Shown: one piece after another, positions 19,766-28,590 of the stretch
Position numbering within the stretch: position 1 is the stretch's first letter
Layout of the letters: the number at the start of each line of letters is the position of its first letter
Origin: Palleronia sediminis
GTDB taxonomy: Bacteria; Pseudomonadota; Alphaproteobacteria; Rhodobacterales; Rhodobacteraceae
Length of the DNA: 64,000 bases
Assembly (NCBI RefSeq): GCF_004358695.1
Contig: NZ_SNAA01000007.1
Coordinates: 62,001 to 126,000 of the forward strand
Direction of reading: 5' to 3'
Position numbers and translations under genes: made by a program
The notes under the pieces: generated by a model
What the model saw: the letters and a program-made list of their open reading frames with translations, nothing else
What the model was told of the DNA's origin: nothing
The model's database searches: none

Positions 19766-21343
19766 TCAGTCGCTGAAAAGATGGGGGATGCGGGCAAGCC
19801 GCTGGGCGGTCTCGAGCGGCACGGGCAGGAACTCGCGCAGGGCCTGCGCCTGTTCGTCGCCGGGCCCGTCCTGCTGCAGGATGGCCAGCCTTCCGCCCGC
19901 CACCGCGCGCATGGCGTCGCGCTCGAACGCGATATCGCCGCGCAGCGCCGGCACCAGCGTCTGCAGCACCGACGCCGCGGTGGCGTCGCTGGCCAGCCCG
20001 ATCCGCTTGGCGTGCCCTTCGAGATAGGCGTCGCTCAGCTCGCAATCGATCTCGAGCACATGCAGCGTCGTGCGGTCCTGCGCGAGATCGCGCAGGATAT
20101 CGAGATCGGCGGGATCGAGGCAGATCGCCAGCCGGCGCGTTCCGTGATATTCAAAGATCATGCGCAAGAAGGATCGCCTGTGGCGATGGCGTTTCTGCAT
20201 CGACGCGTCGATCCCGCCCAGATGGGGCAGGTTCGCGTCCATCTCGTCGAAAAGATACCCCACGACCGGCATCTCGAGCTCGGCGCCGATGGCATAGGCA
20301 AGCCGCTTGGCGACGTGCCATTTCTTGCAGACGATGGCGAACAGCTCGTGCTCCTGGCCAAGCGTGGCCTCCGTCTCCCAGATGCGGCCGGCAAAGCGGC
20401 GCCCGACCCGGCCGCGCCGCGTGAGATAGGTATAGAGCCGCTGCCCTTCGTTCGAGATGCGGAACCGGGCATCGGGGTCGACGTAAAGCTCGCCCAGCCG
20501 CGCCTTGAGCTCGGTGGCGCCGGGGCTGATCTTGCGCGCGAATAGGTGGTTCTGGCTCAGCAACAGATCGTAATGATCGTTGTAGAAGGACGCCGGCATC
20601 CCGTAATCGGAAAAGATGAGAAAGGTCAGCGTCCGCGACCGGATCTCGGCGCGGGGGATCAGGTGATAGACCAGCGTCTGGAAAAACGTCTCGTCGGGGA
20701 TCCATGTGGTCGCAAAGAACCGCAGGATGTCGGGACGCGCCGCGCAGAACTCGAGGATCGTCGCGATGCTGGACCGGCGCAGGCACCACCATTGCGACCC
20801 GATGCGGATCTGCAGCCCCTTGGGCACGGCACGGGTGATCCCCAGCCGCTTTTGCAGCGCATAGGACGCATAGAACCGCCGTTTCTGGGTGCGTTCGTTG
20901 AACCAGTGGCGATAGATCAGCCTTTCGTGCTTGAACCCGGTCTTGATCCAGTCGCTTTCGAAGAAATCGGCGCATTCGCAATAATCGCAATCCTCGGCAT
21001 CGAGGAAATCATGGGCAAAGCGCGCCGATTTGATGGGCATGCAATCGCCCGAGATCATGTAGAAATGCGTGGCGCGCGGGAACGCCTCGAAGGCCGCGCG
21101 CACGGTCAGCAGGGACGCCTCGACCAGGCTCCATTCGCCCCAGCCGCAGCGCAGCCGCCGCGCGGCAAAGGTCACGCGCGGGTTCTCGTCCAGCGCGCGG
21201 CGTATGGCGTCGTAATCGGCCTGCGCGGCGCGCCCGTCGAAATGGATGGCCACGAAATCCCCGGCCGCCGCGATCCGCCGCGCCTGGGCCACGATCGCGT
21301 CGGGATCCTTGTGACACAACAGGATATACGCGATTCTCGCCAC
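19766..21343 (-). CDS. Branch-type (beta-1,6-N-acetylglucosaminyltransferase-like) glycosyltransferase
   Basis: A 525-residue protein whose N-terminal 280 residues resemble the Branch/GT14 family: IAYILLCHKDPDAIV, VAIHFDGRAAQADYD, HFYMISGDCMPIKSARF and WIPDETFFQTLVYH. The C-terminal part (about 290-525) is the alphaproteobacterial DUF592x-type extension, of unknown function. No membrane helix is present, so it probably works in the cytoplasm on an unknown surface glycan. The start is inferred to be GTG 21343, giving (M)ARIAYILLCHKDP; a TTG at 21385 is in frame but would add an unrelated leader. It is divergent from a sulfotransferase gene, suggesting joint modification of one polysaccharide (inference). 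Confidence 0.8.
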   Translation of the reverse strand: MARIAYILLCHKDPDAIVAQARRIAAAGDFVAIHFDGRAAQADYDAIRRALDENPRVTFAARRLRCGWGEWSLVEASLLTVRAAFEAFPRATHFYMISGDCMPIKSARFAHDFLDAEDCDYCECADFFESDWIKTGFKHERLIYRHWFNERTQKRRFYASYALQKRLGITRAVPKGLQIRIGSQWWCLRRSSIATILEFCAARPDILRFFATTWIPDETFFQTLVYHLIPRAEIRSRTLTFLIFSDYGMPASFYNDHYDLLLSQNHLFARKISPGATELKARLGELYVDPDARFRISNEGQRLYTYLTRRGRVGRRFAGRIWETEATLGQEHELFAIVCKKWHVAKRLAYAIGAELEMPVVGYLFDEMDANLPHLGGIDASMQKRHRHRRSFLRMIFEYHGTRRLAICLDPADLDILRDLAQDRTTLHVLEIDCELSDAYLEGHAKRIGLASDATAASVLQTLVPALRGDIAFERDAMRAVAGGRLAILQQDGPGDEQAQALREFLPVPLETAQRLARIPHLFSD

Positions 21344-21388
21344 GAAATGGCCTTGCTGCCGGTGTACCGATGACCCCAATACCAAGTC

Positions 21389-21420
21389 GACCGGGCCCGG
21401 TCACGGGGCTTTTGCCCGTG
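21389..21420. promoter_or_regulatory. Palindrome and hairpin between divergent glycosyltransferase and sulfotransferase genes
   Basis: A perfect 14-bp palindrome, GACCGGGCCCGGTC, at 21389-21402 is followed directly by a hairpin with arms CACGGG and CCCGTG (21402-21420). Both lie in the 112-bp region between the two divergent starts. They could be an operator or a transcript-end structure. No promoter boxes are clear. Confidence 0.45.
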
Positions 21421-21455
21421 ATCCGCCCCGCCCGAGCAGCAAGAGACGCAGAACC

Positions 21456-22271
21456 ATGAACTTCCCCGGAACCTGGATGACGACAAGCGAAAGCGTGGTC
21501 TATCGCGTCGTGCCGAAATGCGCCTGCTCGACCATCGGGCAGATCCTCTATTATTCCGACAATGGCGAATTCTTCGACGGCGACATCCACGACGCGACCG
21601 AGGGGCTGCACAAATGGGCGCTCGACGACAGCCAGGGGCCGATCTCGCGCGTGGTGCGCAACCACGAGGCCTATGCCTTCACCTGCGTGCGCAACCCCTA
21701 TACGCGCATCCTGTCGTCGTTCTTCGACAAGATCTGCGGCATCCAGCGCAACGGCAAACGCTATCGCGGCAAGATGGTGCCGATGCTGATGCAGAAATAC
21801 GGGGTCGAGGTCGGCGGCGACGACGGCCGCGACGCGTTCGACCAGATCGCGAGCTTTCGGCGCTTCCTGCTCTTTGTGCGCGACACGATCCGCTGGCGCA
21901 AACCGATGGAGCCGGACATCCACTGGTCCTCGACCTCGGGCCATGTCTCGACCTTCATCGCCAATGGCGGGCGCTACGACCGGATCTTCTGGACCGAGGC
22001 GTTCAACGACGGGATGCAGGGCGTGCTCGACAATATCGAGACGAAACATGCGGTCGATCTCGCGCGGATCCCGCGCTTCAACGAATCCGAAGGGCATGGT
22101 CCCAAGCGCGCCCACCCGGTCGAGGCCTATTTCGACGATCTCGCGATGCACCTCATGTGGGAGATCTATCACCGCGACTTTCGCCTGTTCCGCTACGATT
22201 TCGACAATCCCGCCAACAAGATGCCCACAGGCGAAATCGACCTGGACGAGGTTCACGCCAAGCTGTCGTGA
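21456..22271 (+). CDS. Sulfotransferase family 2 protein
   Basis: A 271-residue protein with the two PAPS-binding signatures of the Sulfotransfer_2 family: the 5'-phosphosulfate loop in YRVVPKCACSTIGQILYY (about residues 16-33) and the 3'-phosphate motif in TCVRNPYTRILSSFFDK (about 76-92). It probably transfers sulfate from PAPS to a carbohydrate. No signal peptide or membrane helix is seen. ATG 21456 begins MNFPGTWMTTSES; the ribosome site is weak. It is divergent from the Branch-type glycosyltransferase, and the pair may build a sulfated surface glycan (inference). Confidence 0.82.
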   Translation: MNFPGTWMTTSESVVYRVVPKCACSTIGQILYYSDNGEFFDGDIHDATEGLHKWALDDSQGPISRVVRNHEAYAFTCVRNPYTRILSSFFDKICGIQRNGKRYRGKMVPMLMQKYGVEVGGDDGRDAFDQIASFRRFLLFVRDTIRWRKPMEPDIHWSSTSGHVSTFIANGGRYDRIFWTEAFNDGMQGVLDNIETKHAVDLARIPRFNESEGHGPKRAHPVEAYFDDLAMHLMWEIYHRDFRLFRYDFDNPANKMPTGEIDLDEVHAKLS

Positions 22272-22296
22272 CGCCCGGCCGCGCCCCGATGACGGC

Positions 22297-22863
22297 TCAG
22301 CGGCGGAACCGGCCGAAAAACGGCGCGATCCTGTGGCGCCAGAGCCCGCGCGACAGCCGCCAGATCATCGCGATCACGAGGGCAAGGACGATTAGGAACA
22401 CCGTGTTGCGCCATGGAAAGCCCAACGCGTCGGGCCCGTCGACCCGCTCGACCGCCAGCGCGTTCGGAAATGTCGACAAGAGCCGCGACCGCCAGCCGTA
22501 ATGGCGCACCGACACCCAGAGCGGCGCGTCGCGGGTCGAGACGTAATCGGCCGCCTGCGCCTGCAGATCGGCGCTATCGAACTTGAAGAAGAACGGCCAG
22601 CCCCAGCCGGTATCCTCGTTGCGATAGACCGCCGGATCGCCGTTGGGCCGCACCGCCTCGAGAAAACGGATGTCGCGGTTCGCGGCCGCCACCGTTCCCG
22701 AATCGGGCGAGCTCCAGAAAATCGCGCTCGGGCCGCTGATATCCATGCGCCGGATCTCAGTATTGACGATCCGCACCACGTCGCGCTGCGGCAGGGTATA
22801 GTGGATCAACGCGCCCACCACGGCCAGGACAAGCGCCAAGAGACCCCATTTCACGCTCCGCAT
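22297..22863 (-). CDS. DUF1523 family membrane protein
   Basis: A 188-residue protein with one N-terminal membrane helix (about residues 6-24, WGLLALVLAVVGALIHYTL) and one near the C terminus (about 153-172, NTVFLIVLALVIAMIWRLSR). The periplasmic part between them contains DVVRIVNTEIRRMD and TGWGWPFFFKFDSADL, which match the DUF1523 family. Function is unknown. ATG 22863 is chosen; an in-frame TTG at 22899 would read through the dispersed intergenic motif and is unlikely. It ends 25 bp after the convergent sulfotransferase gene. Confidence 0.78.
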   Translation of the reverse strand: MRSVKWGLLALVLAVVGALIHYTLPQRDVVRIVNTEIRRMDISGPSAIFWSSPDSGTVAAANRDIRFLEAVRPNGDPAVYRNEDTGWGWPFFFKFDSADLQAQAADYVSTRDAPLWVSVRHYGWRSRLLSTFPNALAVERVDGPDALGFPWRNTVFLIVLALVIAMIWRLSRGLWRHRIAPFFGRFRR

Positions 22864-22876
22864 CGGCCCGCCCCCG

Positions 22877-22897
22877 TCTCTGTTTCGAAAAATACTC
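22877..22897 (-). repeat. Dispersed intergenic motif, copy 3
   Basis: The minus strand reads GAGTATTT, then TTCG, then AAACAGAGA. It lies 14 bases before the DUF1523 start codon, so it is inside the likely 5' untranslated region or promoter. Confidence 0.6.
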
Positions 22898-22973
22898 AAG
22901 TCACGGCATACGCTGCCTGCGCGCCGGGCGCCAATGGGTTGCCGCCGGCGCCGTGTCGCCGCACCCTGTCGTG

Positions 22974-23993
22974 ATGGAGCTTCGTGCAGGACCGGGAAAC
23001 GGATTGACGGATGTGGCGGGCCTCGCGGTCGGCCATGCGGGATCGGACCGGCTCAGGTCGGGCGTGACCGTCTGCGTGGCCGACCGCCCCGTGACGGCCG
23101 GCGTGCATGTGATGGGCGGCGCCCCCGGCACGCGCGAAACCGACCTGCTGCGCCCCGACGCCACGGTGGGCGGGGTCGATGCGCTGGTGCTTTCGGGCGG
23201 CTCGGCCTTCGGGCTCGCCGCCGCCGATGGCGTCGCGGCGGGGTTGCGGCGCATGGGGCGGGGCTTTGCCGTGGGCGACATGCGCGTGCCCATCGTGCCG
23301 GCCGCGATCCTCTTCGACCTCGGTGCGGGGGGTGATCACGGGTGGGACGTCTCGCCCTATCCCGATCTCGGGGCGGCCGCACTCGCCGCCGCCGGCCCCG
23401 ATATCGCCCAAGGGTCGGTCGGGGCGGGAACGGGGGCCATCGCGGGCGGGCTCAAAGGCGGGATCGGCACGGCCTCGGCGGTGCTGGACGACGGCACGGT
23501 GGTCGCGGCGCTCGTCGCGGCGAACCCCGTGGGCGGCGTCGCCTGCCCCCGCAGCGGCAGGTTCTGGGCCGCCGGGGCCGAGCTCGGGGACGAGTTCGGC
23601 GGCCATGGCCCGCCCGACAGGCTGGTGCCCGTGACCAAGCCGATGCGCCCCGGCGGCGCGACCACCATCGCCATCGTGGCGACCGATGCCGACCTGACCA
23701 AGGCACAGGCGACCCGCATGGCGACGGCCGCCCATGACGGCATCGCGCGGGCCGTGCTGCCCGCCCATACGCCGTTCGACGGGGATCTCGTCTTTGCCTG
23801 CGCGACCGCCCGGCGCCCCGCGCCGGACGCGGTTGGCCTCATGTGGATCGGCCATGCGGCGGCGACCTGTCTGGCGCGGGCCATCGCGCGGGCGGTGTTC
23901 CTCGCGCGCGCCGCGCCGGGCGACACGGTGCCGACATGGGCCGACCGCTTCGACGCTCAGTTGCGCCAGAACGCCACGGTAAAGAGGACGTAA
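22974..23993 (+). CDS. P1 family (DmpA-like) peptidase
   Basis: A 339-residue protein of peptidase family S58 (DmpA aminopeptidase / 6-aminohexanoate oligomer hydrolase type). Visible landmarks are NGLTDVAGLAVGHA at the N terminus, VDALVLSGGSAFGLAAADGV, GSVGAGTGAIAGGLKGG and the GTASAVLDDG stretch. These enzymes mature by self-cleavage before a Ser/Thr nucleophile; the exact nucleophile here is not certain from sequence alone. ATG 22974 is preferred, although GTG 22953 in the same frame is possible. The last 37 bp overlap the end of the convergent trkH gene. The physiological substrate is unknown. Confidence 0.87.
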   Translation: MELRAGPGNGLTDVAGLAVGHAGSDRLRSGVTVCVADRPVTAGVHVMGGAPGTRETDLLRPDATVGGVDALVLSGGSAFGLAAADGVAAGLRRMGRGFAVGDMRVPIVPAAILFDLGAGGDHGWDVSPYPDLGAAALAAAGPDIAQGSVGAGTGAIAGGLKGGIGTASAVLDDGTVVAALVAANPVGGVACPRSGRFWAAGAELGDEFGGHGPPDRLVPVTKPMRPGGATTIAIVATDADLTKAQATRMATAAHDGIARAVLPAHTPFDGDLVFACATARRPAPDAVGLMWIGHAAATCLARAIARAVFLARAAPGDTVPTWADRFDAQLRQNATVKRT

Positions 23994-25405
23994 ACCGCCA
24001 TCAGCTCGAGCCGGCCGACCAGCATCCCGGCGATGAGCAGCCATTTCGCCCCGTCGTTCAGCGGCCCGAAATAGCCCGCGGGCCCGATCACCGGACCCAG
24101 CCCCGGCCCGATATTGCCGATGCTCGTCGCCGCCCCCGAGACGGCGGTGACGAAGTCGAGCCCGGTCAGCCCCAGCCCGACCGACAGCACGCCCAGCGAC
24201 ACGACGAAGAGCACGAAGAAGGCCATGACCGAGCTCAGCACCTCTTGCGAGACCGGCCGCCCCTCGAACCGCGGCACGAAGATGCCGTGCGGCGCGTTGA
24301 TCCGGCGCACCTGGACCCCGATGGCCGACAGCAGGATCTGGTAGCGGAAGATCTTGACCGAGCAGCAGGTCGAACCCGCGCATCCGCCGATCATCCCCAG
24401 GAGAAAAACGACGACCATCGCGAAGCTGCCCCATTCCTGATAATCGACCGAGGCAAAGCCCGTGCCCGAGATGATCGAGGTGACGTTGAACAGCGCCTCG
24501 CGAAAGCTCTCTTCGATGCCGCGCCCGTCCACGCCGATCTGGAACGCGGCCAGCATCCCCGCCGCCGTGCCGATGACGACGAGATAGCCGCGCACCTGCG
24601 CGTCGCGCAGGATCGGCTGGGCGGTGCCCGCGATCAGCTGGATGTAACGCACGAAAGGCAGGCTCGCGAGGATCATGAAGAGCGAGGCGGCGTATTCCAT
24701 GCCGCCCTGATAGGCCCCGAACGACCGGTCCGTGGTCGAGAAGCCGCCCGTGGCGATGGTGGTCATGGCATGGTTGATCGCCTCGAAGCTGGTCATGCCC
24801 AGCGTCAGGTAGGTCAGAAAACAGCTCAGCGTGAGCACGACATAGATCCAGCTGATCTGGCTCGCGATCTCGGCGGCGCGCGGCAGGATCTTGCCCATGG
24901 TGTCGAACGCCTCCGAGCGGAAGATCTGCATCCCCCCGACCCTCAGCTCGGGCAGAAAGACCATCGCCACGACGATGATGCCGATGCCGCCGAACCACTG
25001 CATCATCGACCGCCACAGCAAGAGCCCGGCGGGCAGGTCGTCGAGCCCCGTGAACACGGTCGAGCCGGTGGTGGTCATGCCCGACATCGCCTCGAAAAAC
25101 GCGTCGGTCACGCTCGCCTCGAGCGGGCCGAGGAGAAAGGGCAGCGCGCCGAAGACCGGCAGCATCACCCAGACCAGTGTCGTCACGAGAAAGGTCTGCT
25201 GGATCGTCAGGCCGCGCGCGATGCCGCTGGCGCAGCTCAGCGCGATCATCCCGCCCGAAAGCCCGGTCAGGACACCCGATTGCAGAAAGACCGGCCAATG
25301 CCCGTTGCCCTGGAACAGGTCCACGAGAAGCGGCACGGCCATCGCCGCCCCGAGACAGGCCACCAGAAGGCCGATGACATAGCCCACCGGGCGGAAATCG
25401 ATCAT
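23957..25405 (-). CDS. trkH: TrkH family potassium uptake protein
   Basis: A 482-residue integral membrane protein with about ten helices and the four selectivity-loop repeats of the Trk/Ktr family. These are seen in SGMTTTGSTVFTGLDD, TIATGGFSTTDRSFG, SIISGTGFASVDYQEWG and AATSIGNIGPGLGPV. It should form the K+-conducting subunit that works with a TrkA-type regulatory protein, not encoded here. The ATG at 25405 gives MIDFRPVGYVIGLL. It is 31 bp downstream of the GNAT gene on the same strand, so it could be the last gene of folE2-GNAT-trkH. Confidence 0.94.
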   Translation of the reverse strand: MIDFRPVGYVIGLLVACLGAAMAVPLLVDLFQGNGHWPVFLQSGVLTGLSGGMIALSCASGIARGLTIQQTFLVTTLVWVMLPVFGALPFLLGPLEASVTDAFFEAMSGMTTTGSTVFTGLDDLPAGLLLWRSMMQWFGGIGIIVVAMVFLPELRVGGMQIFRSEAFDTMGKILPRAAEIASQISWIYVVLTLSCFLTYLTLGMTSFEAINHAMTTIATGGFSTTDRSFGAYQGGMEYAASLFMILASLPFVRYIQLIAGTAQPILRDAQVRGYLVVIGTAAGMLAAFQIGVDGRGIEESFREALFNVTSIISGTGFASVDYQEWGSFAMVVVFLLGMIGGCAGSTCCSVKIFRYQILLSAIGVQVRRINAPHGIFVPRFEGRPVSQEVLSSVMAFFVLFVVSLGVLSVGLGLTGLDFVTAVSGAATSIGNIGPGLGPVIGPAGYFGPLNDGAKWLLIAGMLVGRLELMAVYVLFTVAFWRN

Positions 25406-25436
25406 GGCGGAGCCATGTGTCCGGGCGGGGATGCTG

Positions 25437-25994
25437 TCAAGCGGCGCGCTCGCGCACCCCCCCGGCGGCGTTCAGGACGATATCGTAGAGCATCAGACCC
25501 TCGTCGCGCCGCGCCACCGCGCCGAAACACCGCAAGAGCCCCGCCATCTGGCGGTTCTCGGGATGGACCAGCGCCTCGATCCGGCGGATGCCGCGTGCCG
25601 CCGCGATCTCGAACAGGCGCGCGAGAAGCAGCCGCCCGATGCCCCGCCGCTGCGCGCTGTCCACGATCGTCACGGCCAGCTCGGCGCGGTCGGGCGCGGT
25701 GGCATAGCGGAACCAGTGCGCGATGCCGACCGGGCGGGGCGGGGCGCCGGGCGCGTCGGGCAGGATCTCGGCGGCGAGCGCCTCGTGATCGTGATGGTCG
25801 GGCGTGACATAGCGGCGCACGTCGTCGTCGGGCAGCCGATCGATGGCGCGCAGGAACCGCATGATGCGCGACTGCGCCGACAGCTCGTCGAACCCCGCGA
25901 TCAGCTTGGGCGCGTCCTCGGGCACGACCTGACGGATCAAGAGCCGCGCGCCGTCGGGCAGGGTCAGGGTCCGTGGCGGGACCGCATCCTCCAT
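25437..25994 (-). CDS. GNAT family N-acetyltransferase
   Basis: A 185-residue GCN5-type acetyltransferase. The acetyl-CoA binding motif A is clear (AELAVTIVDSAQRRGIGRLL, continuing LARL, about residues 98-122), and the preceding part (LLIRQVVPEDAPKLIAGF) is a normal GNAT N terminus. Substrate cannot be told. ATG 25994 starts one base after the folE2 stop, with GGGGGA just upstream, so translation is probably coupled to folE2. A link to folate or queuosine metabolism is possible but not shown. Confidence 0.88.
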   Translation of the reverse strand: MEDAVPPRTLTLPDGARLLIRQVVPEDAPKLIAGFDELSAQSRIMRFLRAIDRLPDDDVRRYVTPDHHDHEALAAEILPDAPGAPPRPVGIAHWFRYATAPDRAELAVTIVDSAQRRGIGRLLLARLFEIAAARGIRRIEALVHPENRQMAGLLRCFGAVARRDEGLMLYDIVLNAAGGVRERAA

Positions 25995-25995
25995 G

Positions 25996-27084
25996 TCATC
26001 CCCCGTGATGCAGACTGGCAAAGAGCCCCGGCTCGAGGCTGGTCTGCGCAAAGGTCTCGCCCTCGGTCAGAAGGCTGACGGCATCGTGGCTGTGCAGGCT
26101 TTCCTGATGGCTCGCCAGCACGCGGAAATCGCCGATGGCCGGGTCCGAGGCGAGGGCCTGCGCAAGCAGCCGCACCGCGTCCTCGACAAAGATCGGGTTG
26201 GCGGCGTTCAACTCGGCAAAGGCCTGTTCGTCCTCGCGCTTGACCATGACCTGCGTCTCGGTCGGGATAGCCGCGCGGCAATGGTCGATCAGATCCTCGA
26301 CGAACAGCTCCCCGCCGGTCAGCTCGACCGAGATCCGCGCGACCGAGCGCTGCGAATGCGGCGTGGCCAGTTGCCCGCGGGTCCGGCGCGCATGTTCGGC
26401 CAGTTCGAGCGAGCACGGGCAGGTCGAGGAATAGACATAGTCGAGATGCATGATCCGCTTGCGCGTGCCATCGAGGTCGACCACCTCGAAGGCGAGGTCG
26501 TAATACTGCCACCCCGACAGGCCCGACCGCAGGCTGTCCACCCTGAGCGGCATCGACAGGCGCATCATGATGCGCGCGTCGAAGCTGCCGAGGTCGGTCT
26601 TGTAGGCGTCGAGCGTGCGCTCGATCACGTCGAGGTCAAAGCTGTCCTCGGCATTGCGGTAGAAGGTGCGCATGATGCGGGACATGTTGATGCCCTTCAT
26701 CTCGGCGGCCAGCGACACCGACCCCGTCACCGACGCCTGAACGCTCGCCTCGCCGCCGTCGCGCAGCGCGACGCGCAGGGGCAGGCGGAAATTCGAGATG
26801 CCGACATGCTGGATATGGCGCCGCGCCCCGCGGACGAGCGTGCCATTTTGCAGATCCGGCAGGCCCGCGCGATAGGCGGCATCGACCGTGAACCCCTGCG
26901 GATAGGCGGTCGAGAACAGCGGATAGGACGGCACCGGGCCGGGCAGCAGCGCGCGCAGTTGCGGATCGAGCTGGGCCAGATCCTCCTCCGAGGCGCGCGC
27001 GGCCCAGCCGCGCAGCCGCTCGAGCATGTCGGCTGCGTCGTCGCGGTTCATTTCAGCAGAGATATCGCGGTCATGCAGATTCAT
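25996..27084 (-). CDS. folE2: GTP cyclohydrolase FolE2 (type IB)
   Basis: A 362-residue enzyme that converts GTP to 7,8-dihydroneopterin triphosphate, the first step of tetrahydrofolate (and queuosine) synthesis. It is the metal-flexible FolE2 type, shown by KGINMSRIMR at about residues 130-139 and by the STCPCSLELAEHAR motif with the metal-site cysteine at about 222-224. The N-terminal HDRDISAEMNRDDA is less conserved. ATG 27084 has GGGGGGA upstream; a further upstream codon would add an unrelated leader. It lies 206 bp after metZ on the same strand and one base before the GNAT start. Confidence 0.93.
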   Translation of the reverse strand: MNLHDRDISAEMNRDDAADMLERLRGWAARASEEDLAQLDPQLRALLPGPVPSYPLFSTAYPQGFTVDAAYRAGLPDLQNGTLVRGARRHIQHVGISNFRLPLRVALRDGGEASVQASVTGSVSLAAEMKGINMSRIMRTFYRNAEDSFDLDVIERTLDAYKTDLGSFDARIMMRLSMPLRVDSLRSGLSGWQYYDLAFEVVDLDGTRKRIMHLDYVYSSTCPCSLELAEHARRTRGQLATPHSQRSVARISVELTGGELFVEDLIDHCRAAIPTETQVMVKREDEQAFAELNAANPIFVEDAVRLLAQALASDPAIGDFRVLASHQESLHSHDAVSLLTEGETFAQTSLEPGLFASLHHGG

Positions 27085-27290
27085 CGGCGTCCCCCCGTTC
27101 GGCGCAAGGGCCAGAGATATGATCGACCCCCAGCGGGTTCCAGATTGCAACGTCAAAATACATCCGCCACCGCGTCACCCGCCCGGCGATGCGTGCCGCG
27201 TCCCGACCCCGGCGCTGGTCGGAACCGGGGCCGAATGCCTTGTCTGCCGCGCTGCGCGGAGGGCGCCCGGCATCCAGCGCGGGCGCCGGC

Positions 27291-28469
27291 TCATGCCCGG
27301 TCGAGCGCCTGCGACAGATCGTCCAGCAGGTCGTCCGCATCCTCGAGCCCGACCGACAGTCGGACCATGCCCGGTCCGATCCCCAGCGCGGCGCGCGTCT
27401 CGGGGGTCAGGCGCTGGTGGGTGGTGGTCGCGGGATGGGTGGCGATGGATTTCGCGTCGCCGAGATTGTTCGAGATCGTCACGATCCCGAGGGCGTCGAG
27501 AAACCGGAACGCGGCCTCCTGCCCGCCATGCAGGTCGAGCGCGAGCATCGTGCCCGGCCCCGACATCTGCGCCGCGGCGAGGGTATGCTGCGGGTGATCC
27601 TCGAGCCCCGGAAAGATCACCCGCGACAGCCGCGCGTGCCCGCGCAGCGCATGGGCCAGCCGCGCGGCGGTGGCGGACTGCGCCTTTACCCGCAGATCCA
27701 GCGTCTCGAGCCCCTTCAGCATGATCCAGGCGGTAAAGGGCGACATCGCCCCGCCGGTATGTTTCATGTAGGGCTCGACGGTCTTGCGAATGAACGCCTC
27801 GGAGCCGAGGATCACGCCGCCCAGCGCCCGCCCCTGCCCGTCGATATGCTTGGTGGCCGAATAGATCACCACGTCGGCACCCATCTCGAAGGCGCGCGAA
27901 AAGACCGGCGTGGCAAAGACGTTGTCGGCCACCACCAGCGCGCCGACCTCGTGGGCGAGCCCGGCCACGGCGCGCAGGTCGATCACCTCGAGCGTGGGGT
28001 TCGACACGGTCTCCATGAACACCGCGCGCGTGTCGGGGCGGATCGCCGCGCGCCACTGGTCCAGATCGGTGCCGTCGACAAAGGTGACCTCGACCCCGAA
28101 GCGGGTCAGGATATCCTCGAGAATATAGAGGCACGACCCGAACAGCGCCCGCGCGCTGACGACGTGATCGCCCGCCTTCAGCATCGACATCAGCGCGCCG
28201 TTGACCGCCGCCATGCCGCTGGCCGTGGCAAAGGCCGCCTCGGCCCCCTCGAGCGCGGCGATCCGGTCCTGGAACATCGCCACCGTGGGATTGCCGTAGC
28301 GGGCATAGATGAACTCGTCGTCGCCGGGCTGCTCGAACCGCTCGCGGGCGGCTTCGGCGGTGTCGTAGACAAAGCCCTGGGTGAGGAATATCGCCTCGCT
28401 CACCTCGCCATAGCCCGAACGGCGAATGCCGGAATGGACGGCTTTCGTGCGGGGTTTCCAGTCGGTCAT
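27291..28469 (-). CDS. metZ: O-succinylhomoserine sulfhydrylase
   Basis: A 392-residue PLP enzyme of the Cys/Met metabolism family that makes homocysteine from O-succinylhomoserine and sulfide in methionine synthesis. The PLP lysine is K207 in VIYSATKHIDGQGR. Other family motifs include YARYGNPTVAMFQDRIAALEG, ATASGMAAVNGALMS and METVSNPTLEVID. The ATG at 28469 has GAGG eight bases upstream. A SAM-II aptamer lies 62 bp upstream in the leader, which supports the methionine-pathway assignment over cystathionine gamma-synthase or related members. Confidence 0.94.
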   Translation of the reverse strand: MTDWKPRTKAVHSGIRRSGYGEVSEAIFLTQGFVYDTAEAARERFEQPGDDEFIYARYGNPTVAMFQDRIAALEGAEAAFATASGMAAVNGALMSMLKAGDHVVSARALFGSCLYILEDILTRFGVEVTFVDGTDLDQWRAAIRPDTRAVFMETVSNPTLEVIDLRAVAGLAHEVGALVVADNVFATPVFSRAFEMGADVVIYSATKHIDGQGRALGGVILGSEAFIRKTVEPYMKHTGGAMSPFTAWIMLKGLETLDLRVKAQSATAARLAHALRGHARLSRVIFPGLEDHPQHTLAAAQMSGPGTMLALDLHGGQEAAFRFLDALGIVTISNNLGDAKSIATHPATTTHQRLTPETRAALGIGPGMVRLSVGLEDADDLLDDLSQALDRA

Positions 28470-28531
28470 GCAAACTGCCTCGTCGCTTGTGCCGCACCGG
28501 TCAGGGGCGCGGGGCACCGAAGCGCGGCCCG

Positions 28532-28584
28532 ACCTCTTTAGCGGTATCTTTAACGTGGCCCGCAATCCGGTAACAAATCGCCAC
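28532..28584 (-). ncRNA. SAM-II riboswitch upstream of metZ
   Basis: On the minus strand the leader begins with GUGGC, has a loop starting GAUUUGUUACCGGAUUGCGG, returns with GCCAC, and continues GUUAAAGAUACCGCUAAAGA then GG. This matches the known SAM-II aptamer layout: a stem, a loop containing GAUUU...ACCG.AUUGC, then a 3' segment ending GCUAAA(A/G)AGG that folds back as a pseudoknot. It should bind S-adenosylmethionine and reduce metZ expression. The metZ start lies 62 bases downstream with its GAGG site, and a GUGCC/GGCAC hairpin lies between. Recognised by eye from the family consensus. Confidence 0.88.
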
Positions 28585-28590
28585 GCCGTC

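Noticed and set aside
21343-21385. TTG 21385 as start of the Branch-type glycosyltransferase
   Set aside because: The extra 14 residues are not family-like, and the GTG at 21343 gives the expected ARIAYILLCHKDP start.
22863-22899. TTG 22899 as the start of the DUF1523 protein
   Set aside because: It would translate the dispersed intergenic motif; ATG 22863 gives a normal membrane-protein start.
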